Part shown: positions 1 through 5,465 of the stretch, one piece after another
Layout of the letters: the number at the start of each line of letters is the position of its first letter
Numbering within the stretch: the first letter of the stretch is position 1
Source of the DNA: an uncultured Shinella sp.
GTDB taxonomy: Bacteria > Pseudomonadota > Alphaproteobacteria > Rhizobiales > Rhizobiaceae
NCBI GenBank assembly: GCA_946481465.1
Contig: CAMLOC010000154.1
Coordinates: 1 to 7,597, forward strand
DNA: 7,597 bases
Direction: 5' to 3'
The notes under the pieces: generated by a model
Told to the model about the DNA's origin: nothing
What the model saw: only the letters and a program-made list of their open reading frames with translations
The model's database searches: none
Position numbers and translations under genes: made by a program

Positions 1-2
1 AG

Positions 3-395
3 GACGAGGCGGTCGCCCGGGCCGAGACGCTGCTACGCCGCGTCGGGCTCTACGAGAAGCGCGACGCCTATCCGGCCTTCCTCTCCGGCGGCCAGCAGCA
101 GCGCGCGGCCATCGCCCGGGCGCTCGCCATCCAGCCCCATGTCATGCTGTTCGACGAACCGACCTCCGCGCTCGATCCGGAACTGGTCGGCGAGGTGCTC
201 TCCGTCATCGGCGACCTGGCCAAGGAAAAGCGCACGATGATCCTCGTCACGCACGAGATGAAGTTCGCGCGCAACGTCGCAAGCCACGTCGTCTTCCTGG
301 CCAACGGGGTCATCGAGGAACAGGGCCCGCCGGACGAACTGTTCGGATCGCCGAAATCGGAGCGGCTGAAGAAGTTCATCAGCTCCATCCACTGA
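3..395 (+). CDS. Polar amino acid ABC transporter ATP-binding protein (C-terminal part, 5' truncated)
   Basis: This is the ATPase subunit of an ABC importer, which drives uptake from the cytoplasmic face of the inner membrane. Only the last 130 residues are present; Walker A and the start lie before the window. Visible in order (numbered from the first in-window residue) are the ABC signature LSGGQQQR at 27-34, Walker B VMLFDEP at 47-53, the D-loop SALD at 55-58 and the H-loop histidine in VTHE at 84. The tail with GxIEEQGPPDELF is typical of the HisP/GlnQ/OccP polar amino acid family. It is followed after 28 bp by the binding-protein gene and then by two permeases of the same family, so it is the ATPase of that transporter. 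The family assignment is secure. The substrate cannot be read from this fragment. Confidence 0.95.
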   Translation, partial: DEAVARAETLLRRVGLYEKRDAYPAFLSGGQQQRAAIARALAIQPHVMLFDEPTSALDPELVGEVLSVIGDLAKEKRTMILVTHEMKFARNVASHVVFLANGVIEEQGPPDELFGSPKSERLKKFISSIH

Positions 396-423
396 GAAGC
401 AAGAAACCAACAGAGGGAAGATC

Positions 424-1206
424 ATGAAGAGTGCCGTAAAGACAATCGCCCTTGCCGCCGCGATCGGCCTTGCCGCCATCTCGGGCGCTGCGGCCCAGCA
501 GGTCCGTGTCGGCTTTGCCGCCGAGCCCTATCCGCCCTTCACCTCGCCGGATGCGTCCGGCAACTGGGAAGGCTGGGAAGTGGACTTCATGAAGGCGATC
601 TGCGCCGAGGCCAAGCTCGATTGCGTCGTCACGCCCGTCGCCTGGGACGGCATCATCCCGGCGCTGACCTCCAACAAGATCGACATGATCATCGGCTCCA
701 TGTCGATCACGCCGGAGCGCCAGCAGACGATCGACTTCTCCGACAAGTACTACAACTCCCTGCCGGGCGTCATCGGCCCGAAGGATTCGAAGTTCGAGCC
801 GACGCCGGAAGGCCTTGCCGGCAAGACGCTCGGCGTGCAGGTGGCGACCATCCACCAGGTCTACGCCAACAAGTATTTCGCCCCCGCCGGCACGACGGTG
901 AAGGAATACCAGACGCAGGACGAGGCCAACAACGACCTCGCCGCCGGCCGCATCGATGCGGTGCAGGCCGATTCCGTCGCGATGCTGGAATTCCTCAAGT
1001 CCGAGCAGGGCGCCGCCTGCTGCGACATGAAGGGCATGGTCAAGGACGATCCCGAAGTGCTCGGGCTTGGCGTCGGCGTCGGCCTGCGCAAGGGCGAGAC
1101 GGAGCTGAAGGACAAGATCAACGCCGCCATCAAGGCGATCCGCGAGAACGGCACCTACGATACCTTCTCGAAGAAATACTTCGACTTCGACATCTACGGC
1201 GGCTGA
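424..1206 (+). CDS. Periplasmic amino acid-binding protein, LAO/HisJ (SBP family 3) type
   Basis: This is the periplasmic solute receptor of the ABC importer, 260 aa, the usual family length. A signal peptide is evident: Lys3 and Lys6, a hydrophobic core at 8-20, and probable cleavage after GAAA24. The mature protein aligns by eye with LAO/HisJ proteins. Arg99 in the SITPERQQ segment matches the carboxylate-binding arginine, Asp183 in QADSVA matches the alpha-amino-binding aspartate, and Cys60/Cys67 have the spacing of the HisJ disulfide. The C-terminus ENGTYDTFSKKYFDFDIYG is nearly diagnostic. Where LAO has an acidic residue that contacts the basic side chain, this protein has GFAAEPYPPF (30-39), so basic amino acid specificity is not assured. 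A vicinal Cys199-Cys200 pair looks unusual. The start follows the strong RBS AGAGGGAAG (412-420). A structured 69-bp gap separates it from the permease gene. Confidence 0.95.
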   Translation: MKSAVKTIALAAAIGLAAISGAAAQQVRVGFAAEPYPPFTSPDASGNWEGWEVDFMKAICAEAKLDCVVTPVAWDGIIPALTSNKIDMIIGSMSITPERQQTIDFSDKYYNSLPGVIGPKDSKFEPTPEGLAGKTLGVQVATIHQVYANKYFAPAGTTVKEYQTQDEANNDLAAGRIDAVQADSVAMLEFLKSEQGAACCDMKGMVKDDPEVLGLGVGVGLRKGETELKDKINAAIKAIRENGTYDTFSKKYFDFDIYGG

Positions 1207-1208
1207 CC

Positions 1209-1265
1209 GTCCGTTTACGCCTGATGCCGGCGGCGCCTGCCGCCGGCTGATCTCCTCGAACGGAC
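1209..1265 (+). promoter_or_regulatory. Intercistronic nested stem-loop between binding-protein and permease genes
   Basis: Two nested inverted repeats fill the gap after the binding-protein stop. The outer pair is gtccgtt (1209-1215) with aacggac (1259-1265). The inner pair is a perfect 9-bp GC stem, 1226-1234 with 1239-1247, closed by the tetraloop gcct. No T-run follows, so it is not a standard intrinsic terminator. In ABC importer operons such intercistronic hairpins commonly protect the upstream binding-protein message from 3' exonucleases or reduce read-through, giving excess binding protein over membrane subunits. Here the outer 3' arm also overlaps the only weak Shine-Dalgarno candidate of the permease (GGAC, 1262-1265), which would lower its translation. 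The pairing is seen in the sequence; the role is inferred. Confidence 0.6.
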
Positions 1266-1275
1266 ACGAGACCCC

Positions 1276-2004
1276 ATGGCCGATGCCGGATCGCTGATCA
1301 ACTGGAGCCTGCTTGCGCTCGAACCGCCCGGCTGGGGCGGGGTGCTCCTGGCGGGATTGTGGAACTCCATCCAGATCGCCATCGGCGGCTATGGGCTCGG
1401 CCTCGTCCTCGGCACCGGCGGCGCCATGGGCAAGCTCTACGGCGGCCCGATCGCAAAGGACTTGCTGGAGGTCTACACCACGCTGGTGCGCGCCGTGCCG
1501 GAACTCGTGCTGATCCTCATCCTCTATTATGCCGGCACGGATGTGCTGAACCAGATTTCCGCCGCCCTCGGCTGGGGCCAGATGGATATCAGCGGCCTTG
1601 CGGCGGGCATCTTCGTCATCGGCGTCGTGCAGGGCGCCTATTCCACCGAGGTCATCCGCGGCGCGATCAAGGCGGTGCCGGCAGGGCAGATCGAGGCGGC
1701 GCGGGCCTATGGCATGTCGCCGGTGCAGATCATGCGCCGCGTCACGCTGCCTGCCATGCTGCCGCATGCCATTCCGGGCCTCTCCAACCTCTGGCTCATC
1801 GCCACCAAGGATACAGCGCTCCTCGCCGTGGTTGGCTTCTCCGAGCTGACGCTGGTGACGCGCCAGGCCGCGGGCAGTACCAAGTCCTACCTGCTGTTCT
1901 TCTGCGCGGCCGGCGTGCTCTACCTCCTGATCACGCTGGTCTCCAACGTGCTGATCGGCCTCATCGAACGCCACTACCGGCGCGGCATGGCGAGGACCGC
2001 GTGA
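1276..2004 (+). CDS. Amino acid ABC transporter permease, HisQ type
   Basis: This is an inner-membrane subunit of the same importer, 242 aa. The N-terminal SLLALEPPGWGGVLLAGLWNS segment is typical of HisQ/OccQ/ArtQ permeases. The first membrane helix is near 22-46, with further hydrophobic segments around 76-86, 108-121, 181-195 and 205-229. The cytoplasmic EAA coupling loop that docks on the ATPase is at about 139-160 (EAARAYGMSPVQIMRRVTLP). RVTLP is followed by the usual GLSNLWLIATKDTALLAVVG core (168-187). The ATG at 1276 has only a weak upstream Shine-Dalgarno (GGAC, 1262-1265), in contrast to the strong one of the binding protein. Its stop codon overlaps the start of the next permease by one base (TGATG), which indicates translational coupling and a heterodimeric channel. 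Confidence 0.95.
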   Translation: MADAGSLINWSLLALEPPGWGGVLLAGLWNSIQIAIGGYGLGLVLGTGGAMGKLYGGPIAKDLLEVYTTLVRAVPELVLILILYYAGTDVLNQISAALGWGQMDISGLAAGIFVIGVVQGAYSTEVIRGAIKAVPAGQIEAARAYGMSPVQIMRRVTLPAMLPHAIPGLSNLWLIATKDTALLAVVGFSELTLVTRQAAGSTKSYLLFFCAAGVLYLLITLVSNVLIGLIERHYRRGMARTA

Positions 2005-2822
2005 TGGCCGACGAGACCGTTTCCGCCACCGCGCTCACCGAACTGCCGGGCAGGCAGAGCTTCTTCAAGCCGCATCGCATCGTGCTGATGGCGATCGCTG
2101 CGGTCTTCGTCTTCTGTGTCGTCTGGTTCATGCGCTGGGAATGGGTGCCGAAATATTCCGGGGCGCTTGCCTCCGGCGTCGGCGTCACGCTCCTCATGCT
2201 GTTTACGACCTCGATCCTCGGCTTCTTCCTCGCCGTGCCGATCGGCCTCGTGCAGGTGACGGGACCCTGGCCCTTGAAGTATCTGGCGAAAGGTTTCTGC
2301 ACGATCATTCGCGGCACGCCGCTGCTATTGCAGCTCTGGCTGCTTTACTACGGCCTCGGCTCGCTCTTTCCGCAGTTCCCGGAAATCCGCAATTCCTTCC
2401 TCTGGCCCTATCTGCGCGAATCCTGGCCCTATGGCGTCGCCGCGCTGACGATTTCCTTCGCCGCCTATGAGGGCGAGGTGATGCGCGGCGCCTTCGCCGG
2501 CGTGCCGCCGGGGGAGCTCGAGGCCGCGCGCGCCTATGGCATGAGCCGCTTCACCCTGTTCCGCCGTATCTGGCTGCCGCGCGCCGTCTACCGCGCGCTG
2601 CCGACGCTGAACGGCGAAACCGTGCTGCAATTGAAGTCGACGCCGCTCGTCGCGACCATCACCGTGATCGACGCCTATGCCGTCATCTCCAAGGTGCGGC
2701 AGGCGACCTATCTCACCTATGAGCCGCTCCTGCTGCTGGCTCTTATCTACCTTTGCCTCACCGCCATCCTGGTGGTGGCCTTCCGCTATTTCGAAAGCAA
2801 GATCCCTTCGCGTGGTGCCTGA
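2004..2822 (+). CDS. Amino acid ABC transporter permease, HisM type
   Basis: This is the second membrane subunit of the importer, 272 aa. It has a longer cytoplasmic N-terminus (1-25) than its partner and a first membrane helix at about 26-44. After that come the binding-protein-dependent transport core GVTLLMLFTTSILGFFLAVP (60-79) and the IRGTPLLLQLWLLYYGL segment (102-118), characteristic of HisM/OccM permeases. The EAA loop is at about 171-192 (ELEAARAYGM through RIWLP), followed by a LNGETVLQLKSTPLV segment and a last helix near 240-260. The start ATG shares its A with the stop codon of the upstream permease. A longer open frame runs upstream to 1359, but it overlaps the HisQ-type gene and has no family similarity there, so the overlap start is chosen. 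The gene ends one base before the amidohydrolase start. Confidence 0.95.
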   Translation: MADETVSATALTELPGRQSFFKPHRIVLMAIAAVFVFCVVWFMRWEWVPKYSGALASGVGVTLLMLFTTSILGFFLAVPIGLVQVTGPWPLKYLAKGFCTIIRGTPLLLQLWLLYYGLGSLFPQFPEIRNSFLWPYLRESWPYGVAALTISFAAYEGEVMRGAFAGVPPGELEAARAYGMSRFTLFRRIWLPRAVYRALPTLNGETVLQLKSTPLVATITVIDAYAVISKVRQATYLTYEPLLLLALIYLCLTAILVVAFRYFESKIPSRGA

Positions 2823-2823
2823 C

Positions 2824-3993
2824 ATGACGATCCATACGAGCCTGCAAAACGCCATGCCGGAAATGGTGGCCATCCGCCGCGACCTGCACGAGCATCCGGA
2901 ACTGGGCCTCGAAGAGGTGCGCACCTCCGATGTCGTGGCGCGCCATCTCGAAAGCTATGGCTACACGGTCACGCGCGGCCTTGCGAAAACCGGCCTCGTG
3001 GCGACGCTCACGAACGGCACCGGTCGCAAGGCGATCGGCATCCGCGCCGATATCGACGCCCTGCCGATCGTCGAGGAGACCGGGCTTTCCTATGCCAGCA
3101 AGACTCCCGGCAAGATGCATGCCTGCGGCCATGACGGGCATACGACCATGCTGCTGGGAGCGGCCAGGGCCATTGCGGAGCGGCGCAATTTCGACGGCAC
3201 CGTGCACCTCATCTTCCAGCCGGCGGAAGAGAATTTCGGCGGCGCGAAGATCATGGTGGAGGAGGGGCTGTTCGACAGGTTCCCCTGCGATGCCGTCTTC
3301 GCCCTGCACAACGAGCCGGGCCTGCCCTTCGGCCAGTTCGCGCTGCGCGAAGGGCCGATCATGGCGGCGGTCGACGAGGCGCGCATCACGGTGAACGGCG
3401 TCGGCGGCCATGGCGCGGAGCCGCAGGAAACGCTGGACCCGATCGTCTGCGGCGCCTCGATCGTCATGGCGTTGCAGACCATCGTCTCGCGCAACATCCA
3501 CCCGCTCGATCCGACGGTGGTGACCGTCGGCTCGTTCCATTCGGGTTCGGCGAGCAACATCATCCCGAGCCGCGCCGAGATCGTCGTCGGCATCCGCTCC
3601 TTCGACCCCGCCGTGCGCGACGAACTGGAACGCCGCATCCGCCTCATCGCCGAGCGCCAGGCCGAAAGCTACGGCATGAGCGCCACGGTGGATTACCAGC
3701 GCTTCTATGATGCGACGGTCAACCACAAGGCCGAGACGGATCTCGTGCGGGACCTCGCCATCCGCTTCGCCGGCGCCGACAAGGTGGTCGATCTCGCCCG
3801 TCCCTTCATGGGCAGCGAGGATTTCGCCTATATGCTGAAGGAGCGGCCGGGCACCTATTTCTTCCTCGGCGGCAAGGGCGGCGAGAACGACAAGTCGCTT
3901 CACCATCCCGGCTACAATTTCAACGACGATCTCCTGCCGGTCGGCGCCGCCTTCTGGACGGAGCTGGCCGAGCACTATTTGCGCGCCGGCTAG
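2824..3993 (+). CDS. M20D family metallo-amidohydrolase (hippurate hydrolase / N-acyl amino acid amidohydrolase)
   Basis: This 389-aa cytoplasmic protein has no signal peptide. M20D enzymes (HipO, aminoacylases, plant auxin-conjugate hydrolases) hydrolyse the amide bond of N-acyl amino acids with one or two divalent metals. The expected ligand residues are present: Cys101 and His103 in MHACGHDGHT, Glu135-Glu136 in QPAEEN with Glu136 the likely ligand (Glu135 the likely catalytic base), His162 in ALHNEPG, and His360 in SLHHPGYNFNDD. Asp78 in RADIDALPI is also conserved. The dimerisation (lid) domain lies at about 183-290, with the conserved GVGGHGAEP and GSASNIIP motifs. MGSEDFAYML precedes the C-terminal ligand. 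The ATG at 2824 follows the permease stop by one base and lacks a good Shine-Dalgarno, so translation probably depends on reinitiation. The exact acyl substrate is unknown, and symbols such as hipO would be guesses. Confidence 0.93.
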   Translation: MTIHTSLQNAMPEMVAIRRDLHEHPELGLEEVRTSDVVARHLESYGYTVTRGLAKTGLVATLTNGTGRKAIGIRADIDALPIVEETGLSYASKTPGKMHACGHDGHTTMLLGAARAIAERRNFDGTVHLIFQPAEENFGGAKIMVEEGLFDRFPCDAVFALHNEPGLPFGQFALREGPIMAAVDEARITVNGVGGHGAEPQETLDPIVCGASIVMALQTIVSRNIHPLDPTVVTVGSFHSGSASNIIPSRAEIVVGIRSFDPAVRDELERRIRLIAERQAESYGMSATVDYQRFYDATVNHKAETDLVRDLAIRFAGADKVVDLARPFMGSEDFAYMLKERPGTYFFLGGKGGENDKSLHHPGYNFNDDLLPVGAAFWTELAEHYLRAG

Positions 3994-4027
3994 GGCTTTT
4001 CGCGCCACGATTTCGACACAATTCAGC

Positions 4028-4058
4028 ACGCGCCGAAAGCGATTTCGGCGCGTTTTTT
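4028..4058 (+). terminator. Strong intrinsic terminator of the transporter-amidohydrolase operon
   Basis: A perfect inverted repeat of 10 bp, cgcgccgaaa (4029-4038) with tttcggcgcg (4043-4052), is closed by the GNRA-type tetraloop gcga. A run of six T follows at 4053-4058, and A4028 can extend the stem by pairing with T4053. It lies 35 bp after the amidohydrolase stop codon, in the right orientation and position to end the operon transcript. Confidence 0.9.
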
Positions 4059-4208
4059 CGACCCTCACACATTCGTGAAACTCTTGAAACAGGCGCTGCG
4101 GCTTTCCATGCCACAATTGCGAACGCCGCTTCCTTCTTCTGCATCCCTCGCGTGCGCTCCTCATCCTTCGGAATGAGGGTGATGATTATTTCCCATATTA
4201 TTCAGATG

Positions 4209-4238
4209 CTTGGCTTCTGAGATCTTTCTTGCATAAAA
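4209..4238 (+). promoter_or_regulatory. Weak sigma70-like promoter candidate upstream of the small-protein genes
   Basis: CTTGGC (4209-4214) resembles the rhizobial -35 box CTTGAC. It is followed after 17 bases by CATAAA (4232-4237), a weak -10 match. The pair sits in the AT-rich part of the intergenic region, and its -10 overlaps the left arm of the palindrome at 4235-4258. If used, it would give a leader of roughly 330 nt before the first small gene. This is pattern matching only; other promoter positions nearer 4579 are possible. Confidence 0.25.
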
Positions 4239-4258
4239 CCGTCCATTTGGACGGTTTT
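4235..4258. promoter_or_regulatory. Near-perfect palindrome, possible repressor operator
   Basis: The arms aaaaccgtcc (4235-4244) and ggacggtttt (4249-4258) are exact reverse complements around the 4-nt centre attt. The outer bases of the centre (A4245, T4248) can also pair, leaving only two unpaired bases. The size and symmetry suit a dimeric TetR-type operator, and the site overlaps a weak promoter-like -10. The alternative is a bidirectional intrinsic terminator, since the A-rich left and T-rich right arms fit that shape. The T-run is only four long and is consumed by the stem, so I favour a protein-binding site. No regulator gene lies in the window. Confidence 0.5.
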
Positions 4259-4425
4259 GCAGATTTCCGGCGGTCCGGTTGTGCGCCCACACCGCCTTTT
4301 TCATTGTTCAGGAAACGTTGACGACTGTTTCCGATTTGAGACCCTTCCATCCCGCAAATTGAGGGACCATCTTTATTTCACGGAAGCGGCGAAGGGTCGC
4401 CTCCGAAAGGCGAAGAGGAATGACG

Positions 4426-4542
4426 ATGCCGGATCCCATCGAAGGAAAGAGGCCTGCAGGCGCCGCCATCCGGCACTTCCCGGCGACATGCCGGACCATT
4501 CCCGCCGCCCCCGCCGGCAGGCGCGTCGCGCAGCCGCAGTAA
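4426..4542 (+). CDS. Possible 38-aa small ORF upstream of the exported-protein pair
   Basis: An ATG at 4426 lies six bases after a good Shine-Dalgarno AAGAGGA (4413-4419) and opens a 38-codon frame ending in TAA at 4540-4542. The peptide (MPDPIEGKRPAGAAIRHF at its start) is basic and rich in Ala, Arg and Pro, and it has no signal peptide or recognisable domain. An ATG two codons earlier (4420) is in frame but abuts the Shine-Dalgarno. It ends 36 bp before the first exported-protein gene. It could be a leader peptide or a short hypothetical protein, but chance is a serious alternative in GC-rich DNA. Confidence 0.25.
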   Translation: MPDPIEGKRPAGAAIRHFPATCRTIPAAPAGRRVAQPQ

Positions 4543-4578
4543 GCCCGTTTCAAGATGCATATATGGAAGGAACAGACA

Positions 4579-4833
4579 ATGACCAAGACCTTGAGCACGA
4601 CCTTCGTGACCGCCCTCCTCGCAGCCTCCGTCTATGGCAGCACCGCAGCGCTCGCCGGCGGTGACGGCGAATATTATCGCGGCATCGACCGCGACCAGGC
4701 CCAGAGCCAGACCGTCGACCGCGTGACCACGCAGAGCATCGGCAGGAGCGAGGCGGCCTCCACGACGGTCGCGGCAGCCGTCGGCCCCGCCGATGGCGAC
4801 TATTACAGGGGCCTCGACAGGGACGACCGCTGA
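4579..4833 (+). CDS. Small exported protein of unknown function, YYRG-DRD repeat (paralog 1)
   Basis: This is an 84-aa protein that I cannot assign to a named family. It has a clear Sec signal peptide: Lys3, a hydrophobic stretch at 9-25, and the site AALA26 followed by GG. The mature protein is about 58 aa. It carries GEYYRGIDRD at 30-39 and again GDYYRGLDRD at 73-82, joined by a polar Gln/Ser/Thr/Ala-rich linker (40-68) without cysteines. The start at 4579 is chosen because GGAAGGAA (4565-4572) precedes it at good spacing and because it places the signal peptide at the N-terminus; an in-frame ATG eight codons upstream has no such site. The next gene, 47 bp on, is a paralog. A periplasmic or secreted location is inferred from the signal peptide. 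Confidence 0.8.
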   Translation: MTKTLSTTFVTALLAASVYGSTAALAGGDGEYYRGIDRDQAQSQTVDRVTTQSIGRSEAASTTVAAAVGPADGDYYRGLDRDDR

Positions 4834-5123
4834 TCCCCTGCCGCATGGCTACTCCCAAGACTGACCAAAGGAACGGAACGATGAGAAAGTCCCTCAACGC
4901 CACTTTCACCGCCACCCTGCTTGCAGCCTCGCTGCTCGGCGGCACTGCGGCCTTTGCCGGCGGCAGCTACTATGAAGGCGTCTGGCCCACCGCGAAGCAG
5001 GACCGGATGATCGAGATCAAGCGGCAGGCCCGCATGGCGAACGGCTACATCCATCCCCCCGTGGAACGCCGGTCGCAACGGATCGGCCCCGCCCACGGCG
5101 ATTACTATCCGGGCCTCGATCGC
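4666..5123 (+). repeat. Diverged copies of a YYxG-[IL]DR coding motif in tandem genes
   Basis: Three long copies of the motif are encoded at 4666-4695 (GEYYRGIDRD), 4795-4824 (GDYYRGLDRD) and 5097-5123 (GDYYPGLDR). A shortened copy (SYYEG) starts at 4965. The two C-terminal copies begin at residue 73 of both proteins and are preceded by GPADG or GPAHG. Codon choices differ between copies (tattat, tattac, tactat), so similarity is higher in protein than in DNA, which suggests an old duplication kept by selection on the peptide. Confidence 0.7.
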
Positions 5124-5141
5124 TCGGCGGTCGCCGACTGA
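4881..5141 (+). CDS. Small exported protein of unknown function (paralog 2)
   Basis: This is an 86-aa protein, paralogous to the preceding gene. The signal peptides match nearly residue for residue (TATLLAASLLGGTAAFAGG here, TALLAASVYGSTAALAGG there), with cleavage predicted after residue 26 in both. The mature part starts GGSYYEG (27-33) and ends GPAHGDYYPGLDRS (69-82). The middle (36-68) differs from paralog 1: it is basic and probably helical (QDRMIEIKRQARMANG), followed by YIHPPVERRSQR. No cysteines are present. The ATG at 4881 follows AAAGGAACGGA (4867-4877); an in-frame ATG twelve codons upstream lacks a ribosome site. A hairpin terminator follows, so the two genes probably form a two-gene transcript. 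Function unknown. Confidence 0.8.
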   Translation: MRKSLNATFTATLLAASLLGGTAAFAGGSYYEGVWPTAKQDRMIEIKRQARMANGYIHPPVERRSQRIGPAHGDYYPGLDRSAVAD

Positions 5142-5164
5142 GAGCATATTGCCTCTCCCGTTTC

Positions 5165-5192
5165 CGAAGCGCCCGGCTTGCCGGGCGTTTCG
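5165..5192 (+). terminator. Probable intrinsic terminator after the exported-protein pair
   Basis: A 12-bp stem, cgaagcgcccgg (5165-5176) with ccgggcgtttcg (5181-5192), has a cttg loop and one G-U wobble (G5169-T5188). It begins 24 bp after the stop codon at 5141. The three T lie within the 3' arm and no long T-run follows, so it is weaker by rule than the 4028-4058 terminator. Even so, its position and stem strength make it the likely 3' end of the transcript. Confidence 0.65.
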
Positions 5193-5313
5193 CGTGCCCG
5201 CAGGGCCATTCTCTCCTGCCGTTTGTCGAGACGCGCCGGAGCCTTGCGAGGTGGCCTCACGTTACGTGAAAGCATCCAGCCTCGCGCCAGCTTGCTTGCC
5301 TAGGTTCCGCCTC

Positions 5314-5389
5314 GGCCAGCATGCAGGCCCGCAAGTGGGAGACAGGACCGCACCCTCCTTCCGCTTAACCCCCGGGCCTGCATGTGGCC
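5314..5389 (+). promoter_or_regulatory. Long bulged stem-loop in the chorismate mutase upstream region
   Basis: A perfect 12-bp inverted repeat pairs catgcaggcccg (5320-5331) with cgggcctgcatg (5373-5384). Beyond a single bulged G5319, five more pairs form (ggcca 5314-5318 with tggcc 5385-5389), giving 17 bp in all. The 41-nt loop can pair further: aagtgg (5333-5338) with ccgctt (5361-5366) through one G-U. It ends 76 bp before the chorismate mutase start and has no T-run after it. It could be a structured mRNA leader, a small RNA or a protein-binding inverted repeat. I recognise no known riboswitch class. Confidence 0.5.
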
Positions 5390-5465
5390 TTGCGTCTCAG
5401 GCGAGGCGCACGCCTTTCCCCCAAAACGTTCCTCTGCTATCGGGATCCCGACAAGGGGGACCGCA

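Larger units (their letters stand above)
3994..4578. other. Long intergenic region with terminator, palindrome and minor hairpins
   Basis: These 585 bp hold no convincing long gene. After the operon terminator (4028-4058) comes a mixed stretch. It includes an imperfect hairpin at 4159-4178, arms cctcatcc and gaatgagg around a ttcg tetraloop with one C-A mismatch. Positions about 4180-4260 are distinctly AT-rich for this genome and contain the palindrome and weak promoter-like boxes described separately. Further inverted repeats are ggaaac/gtttcc (4311-4316 with 4327-4332) and tccggca/tgccgga (4469-4475 with 4489-4495). Longer open frames here lack ribosome sites or any recognisable protein pattern. 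The region most plausibly contains the promoter and a long 5' leader for the two small exported-protein genes downstream. Confidence 0.6.
5142..5465. other. Intergenic region with terminator, long stem-loop and short palindromes
   Basis: These 324 bp separate the exported-protein pair from the chorismate mutase gene. They hold a terminator hairpin (5165-5192), a 13-base palindrome tcacg-tta-cgtga (5257-5269) that might be an operator, and a long bulged stem-loop (5314-5389). A 12-base perfect palindrome containing ggatcc (5440-5451) lies just before the chorismate mutase ribosome site. I find no convincing -35/-10 pair and no protein-like reading frame. The chorismate mutase promoter and 5' leader should lie here. 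Confidence 0.6.

Noticed and set aside
379..1974. 531-codon open frame on the minus strand
   Set aside because: It lies opposite the binding-protein and permease genes, which have full family motifs. The translation is His/Asp/Arg-rich, low-complexity antisense typical of GC-rich DNA, with no domain pattern.
1359..2003. In-frame upstream extension of the HisM-type permease
   Set aside because: The extension overlaps the HisQ-type gene in another frame and shows no permease similarity. The TGATG overlap at 2002-2006 gives a natural coupled start.
2758..4164. 468-codon open frame on the minus strand
   Set aside because: It is antisense to the amidohydrolase with biased composition, and it runs through the operon terminator. 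It is a shadow frame.
4159..4178. Hairpin with ttcg tetraloop, reminiscent of rhizobial intergenic repeats
   Set aside because: One mismatch in a short stem, no T-run and no second copy in the window, so neither a terminator nor a repeat family can be supported.
4257..4664. 135-codon open frame across the intergenic region and the first exported-protein gene
   Set aside because: It has no ribosome site, composition is Arg-rich and shadow-like, and it overlaps a gene with a clear signal peptide in another frame.
5440..5451. 12-base perfect palindrome containing ggatcc before the chorismate mutase ribosome site
   Set aside because: It is too short and too GC-rich to separate from chance, and no promoter elements surround it. 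It is mentioned only in the intergenic description.
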